A DNA stretch of 64,000 bases, from assembly GCF_005116655.2 (NCBI RefSeq), contig NZ_CP050698.1, positions 372,001-436,000 of the forward strand, written 5' to 3'. The first letter of the stretch is position 1, and every line of letters starts with the position of its first letter. Made by a program: the position numbers and the translations under genes. Source of the DNA: Desulfosediminicola flagellatus. Lineage in GTDB: Bacteria > Desulfobacterota > Desulfobulbia > Desulfobulbales > Desulfocapsaceae. The notes under the pieces are model-generated. The model did no database searches and was not told where the DNA came from. It saw nothing but the letters and a program-made list of their open reading frames with translations. Of this stretch, positions 8,509 to 18,290 are shown in pieces.

Positions 8509-11001
8509 ATGAGTATCCGTGACAGGGTGGCAGAGCCGGCCGGAAGGGCTATCCGCAGTATTTTCTGCCCCGAACCTGGGCCAAAGCGTATATCACTTTC
8601 ATCAGCACCTTTCTATGCTTCAATGCTTGTTATCTTCGGGCTCACGCTCTTTATAGGTGTATTTTGGATGGTTAACGAATTCCAGGCTTATGAAGAGAGT
8701 ATTGAGAATATTCGCAGCAATTATAATAGTCGGTATAGGGGCAGGGTTCAGGAAGAATACGGGAAAGTTGTCGATTTCATAGAGTATAAACGATCACAGA
8801 CAGATCAGCGCATAGAAGAGGATCTTCGTGACAAGGTGCAGTCCGCTTACACCATCGCTTCCCATATGTACACACTTTACAAAGATGAAAAAGATATCGA
8901 AGAACTTCGGTCAATGGTAGCCGAGGCGCTGAGGCCGATTCGCTGGGACAATGGTAATGGCTATCATTTTGCCGGGGTTTTAAGTGAGGGGCGGATAGAT
9001 CTTTTTGCTGACGAACCCTGGTTCGAAGGGCGCTCATCAGGTGATTTCGGTTCCATAGCAGGTAGGGATGTTATCGGAGATATCAGCAGTATTGTACGGG
9101 ATAAAGGTGCCGGAGTATACCGTTATGAACTTGTAAAACCACAGTTTCCCGGCAGGACGTTTCCCAAAATTGCTTTTGTGAAGTATTTTGAACCATTTGA
9201 CTGGTTTATCGGAGCCGGTATTTATACGGATGCACTTGAGGATATTCTTCAGGCCGACCTGCTTACGCGCATACAGAGTATGAGTTTTGGTAAAGACGGC
9301 GAGGTATTTGGTTTTCGACGGGATGGTACAGTTATCTGCAGTCAGGATAAACGGCTTTTAGGCCGGTCTGTAGAAGACCTTGTTGGTGCTGACGGCCATA
9401 AGTACGGCATGCAGCTGCTTGAAGCGGGTAAAAATACAGAAGGAGATTTCGTCAGCTACACGAATAATCCTGATTATGGTGATACCCACGTAAAGCTCAG
9501 CTTTGTGAAGCCATATCCGGAATGGGGCTGGATATTCGGCACCGCAATGTCGATGGAGGATATGGAAGAGGCCATATCCTTTGAAACGCAGTCATACCGT
9601 GATATCGCATTTAAAAACGTATCGGTCTTTATCATTCTCTTTGTAGTGGCAGTTACCATGCTGTTGCTGATATCCTACTTCTACTCGTTGAAAATTAAGC
9701 ATGGCCTTGATTTGTTTACTAATTTCCTGCGACAGGCGACTGACTCAAAAAAGAAAATAAAAAATACAGATCTGGCTTTTTCGGAGTTTGAGGATTTGCG
9801 GTTACTGGCCAACAGAATGGTGGATGATCGCATTCAGAAAGAACTGCTTTTGCGACGTGATGAATTGCGTCTTGATACTCTGCTTCAACTTGGAATGATG
9901 GATAAATATTCGCTTCATGAAAAGTATGATTTCATTCTGCAGCGGATAGTCCAGATTACCAGAAGTCGGGAAGGGTATCTGGCAATGGTCAATAGCACCC
10001 AGACGCATATCAGCCTCTGCTCGTATGCTATTGTAACTGAGAACGGGATCGAGCAGAAATCGTTAGAGTTCGAGCCGTCACGCTCAATTGATAAGGGCGG
10101 ACTTGCGGGTGCAGCTGTGAGGAATGGTATAGAAGTAATACGCAATTCATGTGAAACATTTGAAGATGCGGATCGCATATACCCATATACAGAACAGATT
10201 ATCCGGCATTTGGATGTACCGATTTACAATGATGGTAAAATCGTTGTTGTGGCTGGAGTCTGTAATAACAGCAGTTCGTATGACTATACAGATGCCCGCC
10301 AGATGAAAATGTTGCTTGAAGGTCTATGGCTCCATGTATTAAAAACATGTGCTGAGCAGGAGATGACACGTCTTGAACGGCAGATTATCGCTGTGAGTGA
10401 AGCGGAAAGAAGTAGTATCGGCAGAGATCTCCATGATGATCTTGGTTCACATCTGACCGGTGTTGAACTGCTGAGTAAGGTACTTCAGCAAAAGCTGGAG
10501 CAGGACGATCCCGAAAAGGCAGAACAGGTTGGCACTATCAGGGGGTTGATCAGGGATGCTATAGAAAAAACGCGAAGGCTTGCACAGGGGTTATACCCTG
10601 CCCATGTTATAGAACATGGGCTTGAGGCTGCGATTGAAGAACTGGTTAATGAAGTTGAAAACCTGTTCAGGGTACAGTGTAGTTATTCTTTTGAGGGTGA
10701 TAGAGAGTGGGTGGATAATGCTGTCGCCACTCATGTCTATTATATCATTAGAGAAGCTGTTTTTAACGCTGCACGACACGGCAGTCCTGATAATATAGGT
10801 ATCTTTATGCGGACTAATCCCGAAAATTTTTCAGTACGAATTGTTGATGATGGCAGTGGTTTTGATGAAGAAATAACCAGAAAAGGGCTTGGATGTCATA
10901 CAATGAAATACAGGGCAAAAGCGATTGGTGCAGAGTTGACCATCAGCTCTGAGTTGGATGGTGGGACAATTATAGCTATATCCGGAGAGGTACGTACCTG
11001 A
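8509..11001 (+). CDS. Membrane histidine kinase: double Cache sensor, GAF, HisKA_3, HATPase
   Basis: An 830-residue sensor kinase. TM1 is about 30-52. A periplasmic part (53-365) holds two Cache repeats, each ending in the family's closing pattern (FEPFDWFIGAGIY and YPEWGWIFGTAMS). TM2 is about 372-395, a GAF-like domain about 455-620. The HisKA_3 box has phospho-acceptor H642 (GRDLHDDLGSHL), and the HATPase domain has an N-box (REAVFNAARHG near 749) and a DDGSGFD G-box. This is the NarX/DegS class that pairs with LuxR-type regulators. Its stop overlaps the start of the regulator (TGATG) and a periplasmic binding protein lies directly upstream, making a three-component unit. Control of the formate dehydrogenase operon is inferred from position. 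Confidence 0.9.
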   Translation: MSIRDRVAEPAGRAIRSIFCPEPGPKRISLSSAPFYASMLVIFGLTLFIGVFWMVNEFQAYEESIENIRSNYNSRYRGRVQEEYGKVVDFIEYKRSQTDQRIEEDLRDKVQSAYTIASHMYTLYKDEKDIEELRSMVAEALRPIRWDNGNGYHFAGVLSEGRIDLFADEPWFEGRSSGDFGSIAGRDVIGDISSIVRDKGAGVYRYELVKPQFPGRTFPKIAFVKYFEPFDWFIGAGIYTDALEDILQADLLTRIQSMSFGKDGEVFGFRRDGTVICSQDKRLLGRSVEDLVGADGHKYGMQLLEAGKNTEGDFVSYTNNPDYGDTHVKLSFVKPYPEWGWIFGTAMSMEDMEEAISFETQSYRDIAFKNVSVFIILFVVAVTMLLLISYFYSLKIKHGLDLFTNFLRQATDSKKKIKNTDLAFSEFEDLRLLANRMVDDRIQKELLLRRDELRLDTLLQLGMMDKYSLHEKYDFILQRIVQITRSREGYLAMVNSTQTHISLCSYAIVTENGIEQKSLEFEPSRSIDKGGLAGAAVRNGIEVIRNSCETFEDADRIYPYTEQIIRHLDVPIYNDGKIVVVAGVCNNSSSYDYTDARQMKMLLEGLWLHVLKTCAEQEMTRLERQIIAVSEAERSSIGRDLHDDLGSHLTGVELLSKVLQQKLEQDDPEKAEQVGTIRGLIRDAIEKTRRLAQGLYPAHVIEHGLEAAIEELVNEVENLFRVQCSYSFEGDREWVDNAVATHVYYIIREAVFNAARHGSPDNIGIFMRTNPENFSVRIVDDGSGFDEEITRKGLGCHTMKYRAKAIGAELTISSELDGGTIIAISGEVRT

Positions 11002-11678
11002 TGTCTAAAATAATGATTGTCGATGACCATCCAATTTTCAGAATGGGCATGGCTGAACTCCTCAATCAGGAAGAAGATTTTACAGTATGTGCAGTGGCTG
11101 AAGATTTTATAGGTGCCAGAAAGGCGTTGCGTGAGCATCAGCCGGATATGGCTATAATCGATATCACCCTTGCAAAAGAAAATGGCCTCGATCTTGTTAA
11201 GGAAATTGCCTCAGGTGATCGTCCGATTCCTGTGCTTGTACTCTCTATGCACGACGAATCTGTTTGGGCGGAGAGGGCAATCCGTGCAGGTGCCAAGGGG
11301 TACATTATGAAGAAAGAGGCGTCAGAATCAGTGATTACCGCTTTACGGAGTATCTCTAAAGGGCGAATTCATGTAAGCGAAAACATGATGACACTGCTTC
11401 TGGACAAACTTCATGTTAAGCCTTCCCTACAGGGAGCACCTACAGAAGAGGTGCTCACAGATCGTGAACTCGAAGTTTTCCGGTTGATCGGCTCAGGACT
11501 TTCTACCCGGGAAATTGCTGACAGAATGAAACTCGGCGTCAAGACTATAGGAACGTATCGTGATAGAATTAAACAGAAATTAGGTATTAAGAATGCGGCA
11601 GAGCTTACCCGTCGCGCAGTCCTCTGGACAGAAAAATCCCATTCCGGCAACGCCGGCTCTGATAACTCTGTAGGGTAA
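11001..11678 (+). CDS. NarL/FixJ-family response regulator
   Basis: A 225-residue regulator with a receiver domain (VDDHP at 7-11, phospho-acceptor D54 in IIDITLA, a conserved KKEA lysine near 105) and a C-terminal LuxR-type helix-turn-helix (LTDRELEVFRLIGSGLSTREIADRM, about 148-205). Its start codon overlaps the kinase stop, so the two are translationally coupled. As the last gene before the dehydrogenase-related genes it is the obvious candidate activator for them. A 19-bp palindrome at 11830-11848 upstream of those genes is a possible target, but this is unproven. Confidence 0.92.
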   Translation: MSKIMIVDDHPIFRMGMAELLNQEEDFTVCAVAEDFIGARKALREHQPDMAIIDITLAKENGLDLVKEIASGDRPIPVLVLSMHDESVWAERAIRAGAKGYIMKKEASESVITALRSISKGRIHVSENMMTLLLDKLHVKPSLQGAPTEEVLTDRELEVFRLIGSGLSTREIADRMKLGVKTIGTYRDRIKQKLGIKNAAELTRRAVLWTEKSHSGNAGSDNSVG

Positions 11679-11829
11679 TTCCTTACACGTATCTCCGCTC
11701 CCTCCCTACAAAAGAAAAGGTGTCGGGCTGATTTAATCTTGGCCATAACTTTTCTATAGTGCCACATATGCATATACCATTGTGCAGAAGGTGCATATAA
11801 CCGTTTGGTTTTAAGATATAAGGCTCACT

Positions 11830-11848
11830 GCGGAAACCAGGTTTCCGC
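11830..11848. promoter_or_regulatory. Palindrome upstream of the formate dehydrogenase operon
   Basis: Arms of 8 bp (11830-11837 and 11841-11848) separated by 3 nt read GCGGAAAC / GTTTCCGC. It lies 77 bp before the chosen start at 11925, in the leader between the response regulator gene and the dehydrogenase operon. It could be an operator for the adjacent regulator or an RNA hairpin. A nearby 8-bp direct repeat (TGCATATA, twice around 11768-11800) is also visible. No confident promoter boxes were found. Confidence 0.35.
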
Positions 11849-11924
11849 GGATGTCTGGCTTATAAAATGTGTTGGTGACAGGGGGCAATCCTGTGACAAC
11901 GACAAGCATAAGGTCCACAATCAT

Positions 11925-13793
11925 ATGAGTAGCAATTATTCAGTGTGTCTGCTGACCCAGGGGAGTGGGTCAGAACCAGAATTTCTGGTCTCTGAGGTCA
12001 ACCTCCGCCCAGGACAGGAATTCGCGCCCAACAGCCGGGGGGCGATTTTACTTTCCAGTGGCTTTCCCTCAATTTCTCCCGATTCGGGCTTTCCCCTGTC
12101 ACCAACCCTTCAACTCAATAATGATCTCACCGCAGGTAGCGATGAGATGCTTAAACGTCTGGCTCTTGCTGAGATGGCAAAAGTTCAGGCTACAACCTAC
12201 AGAAGCTATACAATTGATCCAGATCCGCGACTGTGTGTTATCGGGGCTGATGCTGAAAAGCTGAACAAATTTCTGGATACCTATTCAGGTGTGTTGGAGA
12301 TCGAGCCTATTCTGCTTTCTGGTTATGATTCTGAATTACCGACAGCAAATGACCTGGAAATCACCAAGACCCGGGACGGCTATTTGCTGGATTATTCGGT
12401 TCGGACACCAGTTAATGCAGAGAAGTGCACGTATTGTGGTGAGTGCGGCCCCGTATGTCCTGAAGCGTGTTTGAATGAACATCTTTTTGTTGATTTTACT
12501 GCCTGCACTTTTTGTAAAGAGTGCGAAAAGGCCTGCGTGCATGGAGCGATAGATATTTATGGCGCTGAACAACGTCAAATGCGCATTCCGGCTATCATGG
12601 TTTTGGAAGGCACAAAACTTGAATTGCCTGTAGACACTACTTCGATTTATCAGGAGAACGGACTTGCTGCCTTTTTTGCAACACAGTTCGGGAGCCAGGT
12701 TGATGAAGTTGTTTTGTGTGATACCGCCCTCTGTCAGTTTAGTGGCAAGCTTGGTTACGGTTGCTCACGATGTATCGATACCTGTAGTCATGGTGCTATA
12801 TCTACCAGTGAAAAGGGTGTGCACGTTGATCCGCTAAAATGCGAAGAATGCGGAGGGTGTGTAGCTACATGTCCAACTGGTGCGATGCAATATGAACGGT
12901 TTTCAGACAGTTCGTTTATTTCATATATCCAGTCAATAGATCTTGCAGCGGGAACAACAGTAGTGCTCGGTAGCGAGAAGGCATTACATAAGCTCTGGTG
13001 GCAGAGCGGTGACAAACGTTTCGAGGATGTCATCTTTGTTGAATATCCGGAAATTAAGGCGCTTACCCTGTTTCATCTGCTCTTTCTTTATGCGAGTGGT
13101 GCAGGGAAAATAGTTCTGCTGGGGCTTGATGAAGAATTCGAAGATATGGAGCCTTTCCAGCGCCAGGCTGCTCTCGCCGGATCATTATTGAACACGTATT
13201 GCCAGGACACATCAGCGATAGAGATTTCAACAGTCCAGCAGTTTCTCACCCGTGAAAATCTAAAATCTGAGTTTTCATTATCGGCTCCGCTAGTAGATCT
13301 GACCGTAGGAAGCCGTCGTGAAAATCTTGCTACTGTCCTGAAATATTTCACAGATCAAACCGGACGACAGGCGCGAATCAAAGCCAACAAATTACTCCCT
13401 TTTGCAACCATCTTTTGTGATGACAGCAGGTGCACGCACTGTTTTGCCTGTCTTAATGATTGCCGTATTCAGGCCCTCAGTGCAAGAGACGATGAACAGG
13501 CGCTTATGTCGCGTTCCGCACTCTGTGTTGGTTGCGGAATTTGTGTAAAGGTTTGCCCTGAAAATGCTTTGCAGATGATACCAGGCGCAACCCTCGACGA
13601 AAAATTCTTCAACCGGGAAATGCTTGCTGAAGCCGAAGCTATGAAGTGCAAAAAATGTGGAAAGGTCTTTGGCAGTAAAAAGAGTTTTGAGCGGGTTATG
13701 TCGATTCTAAAACAAAAAGAATCGGTAGATACCAGTCATTTTGAATACTGCGAAACCTGCAGAGTCGTTAACCTTTTTGAGAGTGCAGAATAA
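11925..13793 (+). CDS. Polyferredoxin associated with formate dehydrogenase
   Basis: A cytoplasmic-looking 622-residue iron-sulfur protein. Several ferredoxin-type motifs are visible: CTYCGECGPVC and CTFCKECEKAC (about 168-207), CSRCIDTC (about 279), CEECGGCVATC (about 306), CTHCFACLNDC (about 503) and CVGCGICVKVC (about 534). The tail has CKKC...CETC pairs suited to a further metal site. A cysteine-poor domain (about 325-500) sits between the pairs. The ATG at 11925 has an AAGG site; a longer TTG-start reading frame (11805) lacks one and runs through the upstream palindrome. Similar proteins sit beside formate dehydrogenase genes with TorD-like and Tat-target genes (for example in Shewanella, from memory). 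Role inferred: electron transfer or assembly. It overlaps the next start (TAATG). Confidence 0.78.
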   Translation: MSSNYSVCLLTQGSGSEPEFLVSEVNLRPGQEFAPNSRGAILLSSGFPSISPDSGFPLSPTLQLNNDLTAGSDEMLKRLALAEMAKVQATTYRSYTIDPDPRLCVIGADAEKLNKFLDTYSGVLEIEPILLSGYDSELPTANDLEITKTRDGYLLDYSVRTPVNAEKCTYCGECGPVCPEACLNEHLFVDFTACTFCKECEKACVHGAIDIYGAEQRQMRIPAIMVLEGTKLELPVDTTSIYQENGLAAFFATQFGSQVDEVVLCDTALCQFSGKLGYGCSRCIDTCSHGAISTSEKGVHVDPLKCEECGGCVATCPTGAMQYERFSDSSFISYIQSIDLAAGTTVVLGSEKALHKLWWQSGDKRFEDVIFVEYPEIKALTLFHLLFLYASGAGKIVLLGLDEEFEDMEPFQRQAALAGSLLNTYCQDTSAIEISTVQQFLTRENLKSEFSLSAPLVDLTVGSRRENLATVLKYFTDQTGRQARIKANKLLPFATIFCDDSRCTHCFACLNDCRIQALSARDDEQALMSRSALCVGCGICVKVCPENALQMIPGATLDEKFFNREMLAEAEAMKCKKCGKVFGSKKSFERVMSILKQKESVDTSHFEYCETCRVVNLFESAE

Positions 13794-14410
13794 TGGAACA
13801 GTTTACTGATAGAGACCTATTCAGAGTCAGGTTGCTTTTTGTAGACCTTATTAAATCATTTTTCCAGGCTGAACCTGATGCTGAAAATTTCAGCAGATGG
13901 CGTGGCACATTTTCGGCGCTCACCAAAGAGCAGATAAATCCGCTTTTTGATGGTGCGGTTCGTGATCTGGTCAGACTGCTTAATGAGAAAACACTCACAG
14001 ATATTCAGACAGAATATTATGAATTGTTTACCAATCCTTTCGGAGCCAATCAGATAAACACTATGGCCTCTTATCATCTCGATGGCCGCAGCTTTGGTCA
14101 GACGCTTGTGTCACTAAGAGGATTGCTTGCCGAGGCTGGAATTGAGCGGGAAGAGGGTGTAGTTGACAGTGAGGACTCGCTGCCAATGATGCTGGATATC
14201 TTTTCCTGTCTGATTGAGGAAGAGAAACAAAGCGGAAGTGATTCGGTCCGAACTTTTCAGGCAAAGCTGCTCACCGAATACCTTGCCCCGTTTGCAAGCA
14301 AGTTCAGCACGGAGGTTAGTAAGGCCTCTAAATCGGATTTCTACAAATCCTGCTGTCAGCTGCTTTGCGGTTATCTGGACCTCGAGAAGGGTTTAGTGGC
14401 CGTAGCCTAA
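13793..14410 (+). CDS. TorD/DmsD-family redox enzyme chaperone
   Basis: A 205-residue all-helical protein of TorD/NarJ size. The segment TEYYELFTNPFGANQINTMASYHLDGRSFGQ matches in style the family's Y..LF..P......SY.L.G. pattern. These chaperones bind Tat signal peptides of molybdoenzymes and hold them for cofactor loading. Its start overlaps the polyferredoxin stop, and the small Tat-signal gene and catalytic subunit follow, so the client is almost certainly this formate dehydrogenase. The symbol fdhM has been used for similar genes but is not assigned here. Confidence 0.82.
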   Translation: MEQFTDRDLFRVRLLFVDLIKSFFQAEPDAENFSRWRGTFSALTKEQINPLFDGAVRDLVRLLNEKTLTDIQTEYYELFTNPFGANQINTMASYHLDGRSFGQTLVSLRGLLAEAGIEREEGVVDSEDSLPMMLDIFSCLIEEEKQSGSDSVRTFQAKLLTEYLAPFASKFSTEVSKASKSDFYKSCCQLLCGYLDLEKGLVAVA

Positions 14411-14488
14411 ATATGCAACATGGTCCTGTCGGGCAGTTCGGCAGAGGCCCGGAAAATAACATCCCTATTTAAATTAAGGAGGGGAAAC

Positions 14489-14680
14489 ATGAAAAAGGAA
14501 ACGGACAAAAGACGTTCATTCCTAAAACACATCCTGGCAGGGAGCGCCGTGGTCGTAGGTACTGCAGCTGCTATTAAACCAGCCAAGGCGAAGAGCGGAC
14601 CGGCTGGTCTGGAGTCGGATGATGTTCTGTACAAGGAGAGTGCAGAATTCAGTAAATACTACAAGTCGTTACGCTCTTAA
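14489..14680 (+). CDS. Small formate-dehydrogenase-region Tat-signal protein
   Basis: A 63-residue protein: a twin-arginine motif (KRRSFLK at 7-13), a hydrophobic stretch rich in Ala/Gly/Val, a PAKAKSG boundary and a short polar tail ending KYYKSLRS. An excellent AAGGAGGGG ribosome site precedes the ATG at 14489. From memory it fits the 'formate dehydrogenase region TAT target' family found just before the catalytic gene in many proteobacteria. Its function is not known; a small periplasmic subunit or assembly factor is likely. It carries the same kind of Tat signal as the catalytic subunit. Confidence 0.85.
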   Translation: MKKETDKRRSFLKHILAGSAVVVGTAAAIKPAKAKSGPAGLESDDVLYKESAEFSKYYKSLRS

Positions 14681-14796
14681 TAATTTTCTTGTTTCGCACG
14701 GAAAATTTGAGGTGACAGTGTGATTTTGCAGTTGGGCAGACAAAAAAAGAGTACAAGACTGCAGAACGAGTTCTACGACAACAAGGAGAACGTGAA

Positions 14797-17595
14797 ATGG
14801 CCAGATCCAAATTAAGGAAGTCCTCTGGGGACAGCGTGGTTGCCGCTGGTCGCAGGGTGACCCTGAATCCTAAAGTTGCGAGGCGATCTTTCTTAAAGAT
14901 CTCCGCGGCCACTGCTGCGCTTACAGGCGTTGCAATGACCAGCAAAATGACCCGCAAGGCGAATGCCGCAGCAGGTAAGTCGAGCCCGTATGTGGGTTCG
15001 GAGAAAGTAAATACCATCTGTACGTACTGTTCCGTTGGTTGCGGAATTGAAGCTGAAGTGCATAATGGTGTCTGGGTACGTCAGGATATCGCAGCAGATC
15101 ATCCTGTATCCAGGGGAGCACATTGTTGTAAAGGCGCTGGCGCCATCGATATGGTGACAAGCCCTAAGCGTCTGAAGAACCCGATGAAAAAGGTCAACGG
15201 TAAGTGGACCAACATCACCTGGGACCAGGCTATGAACGAGATCGGCGACAAACTTCTCGCTATCCGTGAAAAAGATGGTCCTGATGCTCTGCATTTTAAC
15301 GGTAGTGCAAAAGTCTCCACAGAGATGGCTTATCAGCACAGGAAGTTTGCTGCTTTTTGGGGGTCGAATAACGTCGATCACCAGGCCAGGATCTGACACT
15401 CCGCAACGGTGGCAGGTGTCGCCAATACATGGGGTTACGGAGCAATGACAAACAGCCTGAACGATATGAGACACGCAAAGTCTTTCATATTCATCGGGTC
15501 AAATCCTCCGGAAGCGCATCCGGTTTCCATGCAGCATATCCTGCATGCAAAAGAGAAAAACAACGCACCTATTATCGTAGTTGACCCTCGTCGGTCAAAG
15601 CTTGCTGCAAAAGCAAGTGACTACGTACGTATCCGTCCGGGTACTGATGCTGCGTTTATGCTTGGCCTGATTAACGTAATTGTTAAAAACGGCTGGGAAG
15701 ATAAAGAGTTCATTCGAACTCGTGTAGCTGGGTACGAAGAGCTGGTAGAAACTGTTCAGCCATACACACCTGAAGAAGTAGAGTCCGTCACAGGTATTCC
15801 TGCTGAGCAGACTTTACATGTTGCTAAAACGCTTGCTGAAAACCGTCCTACCAGTCTTACCTGGTGTATGGGTGGTACACAGCATTCAATCGGTAGCTCA
15901 ATTACCCGTGCTTTCTGTCTGTTGCAGCTGGTACTTGGTAATATGGGTAAATCCGGTGGTGGTACCAACATTTTCCGTGGCCATGATAACGTTCAGGGTT
16001 CCACCGATATGTGTATTCTTTCTCATTCTTTGCCAGCATATTACGGACTGAGCGAGGGTGCGTGGAAGCATTGGTGTCGCGTTTGGGGTGTTGAGTTTGA
16101 CTGGATGGTTTCACGCTTCAAAGATAAAGAATGGATGCATAAGCCTGGTTTTACCCTGTCCCGTTGGTATGAGGGTGTTAATCAGGATGACAAGATCCAC
16201 CAGTATACTCCGATCAAAGCTATGGTTCAGTGGGGTTGTGGTGCAAACTCTAACTCACAGTATCATAAAGTTGTTCAGGCCTATAACAAGCTCGACCTGC
16301 TGGTTGTAGTTGATCCATTCCCTACTATGGCTGCTGCTGCCTGTGATACAGACAACATTTATCTGTTGCCTTCCGCAAGTCAGTATGAGACCTCCGGTAG
16401 TGTTACTTCAACTTCCCGTCAGATTCAGTGGCGTGACAAGGTCGTCGATCCTGTGCATAACAGCAAAGACGACTATCAGATCATGGAATTGCTTGTAACT
16501 AAGCTTGGTTTTGCAAACGAGTTCTACAAGAACATTAAACAGGTTCCTGAAGATATCACTCGTGAGCTCGGTGGCGGTTCTCTGACCATCGGTTACAACG
16601 GCCAGACTCCTGAGCGTATCAAGAAGCATATGGCAAACTGGCACACCTTCGACATTGATACCCTGCAGGCGAAGGGCGGTCCATGTGATGGTGAGTATTA
16701 TGGTATGCCATGGCCATGCTGGACTGATGAGCATCCAGGTACCCCGATCCTCTACGATATATCTAAGCCGGTATCCGAAGGTGGACTGCCGTTTAGAAAC
16801 CGTTTTGGTCTTGAGAAAACTTACGACTCAAGTGGACGTAAAGAGAATCAGCTTGCTGCAAAAGGTGTCTGTAACCCAGGTTCTGAGGTTGATGGCGGAT
16901 ATCCTGAGTTCAAGGATGTTGTTCCTGGAACCAACTGGAAAACCGATCTGTCTCAGAAGACACTCAAAGCTGCTATCGCCAAAGGTATGGCTCCGTTTGG
17001 TAATGCCCGTGCGCGCTGTGTTGTCTGGAACTTCCCTGATCAGGTGCCCATCCATCGTGAGCCGCTTCACTCGCCGCGTCCGGATCTGATCAAGAAGTAC
17101 CCGACCTACAAAGACAAAGTAAATCATTACCGTGTTGATACACGCTTTGAGTCTGAGCAAAATCCTGAGCTCGTTAAAGAGTTCCCGTATGTTATTACAA
17201 CCGGTCGTATGGTTGAGCATATGGGTGCAGGCGCAGAGACCAGAAGTAATCAGTATCTGGCTGAACTCCAGCCTGAGATGTACGCAGAGATCAATCCACG
17301 CCTTGGTAACAACCTTGGTTTCCGTGATGGAGAGATGGTCTGGATCGAGTCACCTGAAGGTGGCAAGATCAAGGTTAAGGCCAAATTCACAGAGAGGGTT
17401 GATGAAAAGACAATCTTCCTGCCATATCATTTCGCCGGTATCTTAATGGGTAAATCACTTGTTGATAAATATCCTGAAGGAACAGCGCCGTTTGTTGTGG
17501 GTGAATGCGGTAACGTGGTCACCAACTATGGATATGACATTATCACACAGATTCAGGCCACTAAAGATGGACTGTGTAAAGTCAGCAAGGCCTGA
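14797..17595 (+). CDS. fdnG: Formate dehydrogenase catalytic (alpha) subunit, selenocysteine-containing
   Basis: A periplasmic bis-MGD enzyme that oxidises formate to CO2. It is 932 residues if the TGA at 15394-15396 is read as selenocysteine (residue 200); the frame continues without a break to 17595. Visible: a Tat motif (ARRSFLK near 28-34), 4Fe-4S ligands C75, C78, C82 and C110, and the active-site context QARI-Sec-HSATVAG, the hallmark of Sec formate dehydrogenases. Cofactor-binding GSNPPEAHP, MGGTQHSIGS and RGHDNVQGSTDM segments follow. Ribosome site AAGGAGAA precedes the ATG. Standard gene callers would split it into 14797-15396 and 15409-17595. The Fe-S and cytochrome b subunit genes follow. 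selA, selB and selC are not in the window and must lie elsewhere. Confidence 0.97.
15394..15423 (+). promoter_or_regulatory. UGA selenocysteine codon with bacterial SECIS element
   Basis: The in-frame TGA at 15394 is followed at the usual distance by a small hairpin: GGTG (15408-15411) pairs with CGCC (15420-15423) around an apical loop holding GCAGGTGT. This resembles the E. coli fdhF/fdnG SECIS, whose loop carries GCAGGTCT. It lies inside the coding sequence, as bacterial SECIS elements do, and would recruit SelB with Sec-tRNA. Confidence 0.85.
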
Positions 17596-17610
17596 TGAGG
17601 AGGAAATGAC

Positions 17611-18198
17611 ATGGGTAGAGTAAAATTCTTATGCGATACAGAACGCTGTATCGATTGTAGCGGCTGCGTTGTTGCCTGTAAGGAAGGAAATCATATTCCT
17701 GTTGGCGTAAACCGCCGTCGCGTTATAACACTTGATTCCGGTAAGCCGGGCGAGAAGTCAATATCCGTATCCTGTATGCACTGTGCTGATGCCCCGTGTA
17801 AGGCGGTATGTCCGGTAAATGCTCTCTATCAGAGAGATGACGGGATTGTATTAGTCGACAAGAAAACCTGCATCGGTTGCGGTTACTGTTTCATGGCATG
17901 TCCGTTCGGCGCTCCACAGTTCCCTAAAGGTGCTGTTTTCGGAGCACGTGGTGCCATGGATAAGTGTACCTTCTGTGCAGGTGGACCTGAAGAGACTTTC
18001 AGCGCCGAAGAGAAACATCTTTATGGACAGAACCGTATAGCTGAGGGCAAGGTACCTCTTTGCGCGGGTATGTGTGCCACAAAAGCGCTTCTGGCCGGTG
18101 ATGCTGATATCGTAGCTGACGTCTATCGTAAACGTGTATTTCAGCGTGGTTCAGGTGTAAATGCCTGGGGCTGGAGTAAAGCTTACGATAAAAAGTAA
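17611..18198 (+). CDS. Formate dehydrogenase iron-sulfur (beta) subunit
   Basis: This 195-residue electron-transfer subunit has four ferredoxin-type cysteine groups: CIDCSGCVVAC (about 11-21), CMHCADAPCKAVC (about 54-66), CIGCGYCFMAC (about 88-98) and a final group with CTFC near 114 and a Cys pair near 150. These relay electrons from the catalytic subunit to the cytochrome b. Unlike E. coli FdnH it lacks a C-terminal membrane anchor, as in shorter FdhB-type subunits. No signal peptide is present, so it is presumably exported together with the Tat-bearing catalytic subunit. A GAGGAGG site precedes the ATG, 15 nt after the catalytic gene. Confidence 0.93.
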   Translation: MGRVKFLCDTERCIDCSGCVVACKEGNHIPVGVNRRRVITLDSGKPGEKSISVSCMHCADAPCKAVCPVNALYQRDDGIVLVDKKTCIGCGYCFMACPFGAPQFPKGAVFGARGAMDKCTFCAGGPEETFSAEEKHLYGQNRIAEGKVPLCAGMCATKALLAGDADIVADVYRKRVFQRGSGVNAWGWSKAYDKK

Positions 18199-18227
18199 CT
18201 TCGTGATCTTTTGGAGTTAAGTAAACA

Positions 18228-18259
18228 CTGTCATCCCTTGGTTTACCAAGGGATGACAG
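18228..18259 (+). repeat. 15-bp hairpin between Fe-S and cytochrome b genes
   Basis: A perfect inverted repeat (arms 18228-18242 and 18245-18259, almost no loop) lies in the 92-nt gap before the cytochrome b gene. No T-run follows. It may partly terminate or set the mRNA ratio between the abundant soluble subunits and the membrane subunit. A protein-binding palindrome is the alternative. Confidence 0.6.
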
Positions 18260-18290
18260 ATAATTCAGGATATTAACAGGAGCGCATATC

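Noticed and set aside
11805-11924. A 40-codon N-terminal extension of the polyferredoxin from a TTG
   Set aside because: It has no ribosome site and its codons run through the upstream palindrome; the ATG at 11925 fits better.
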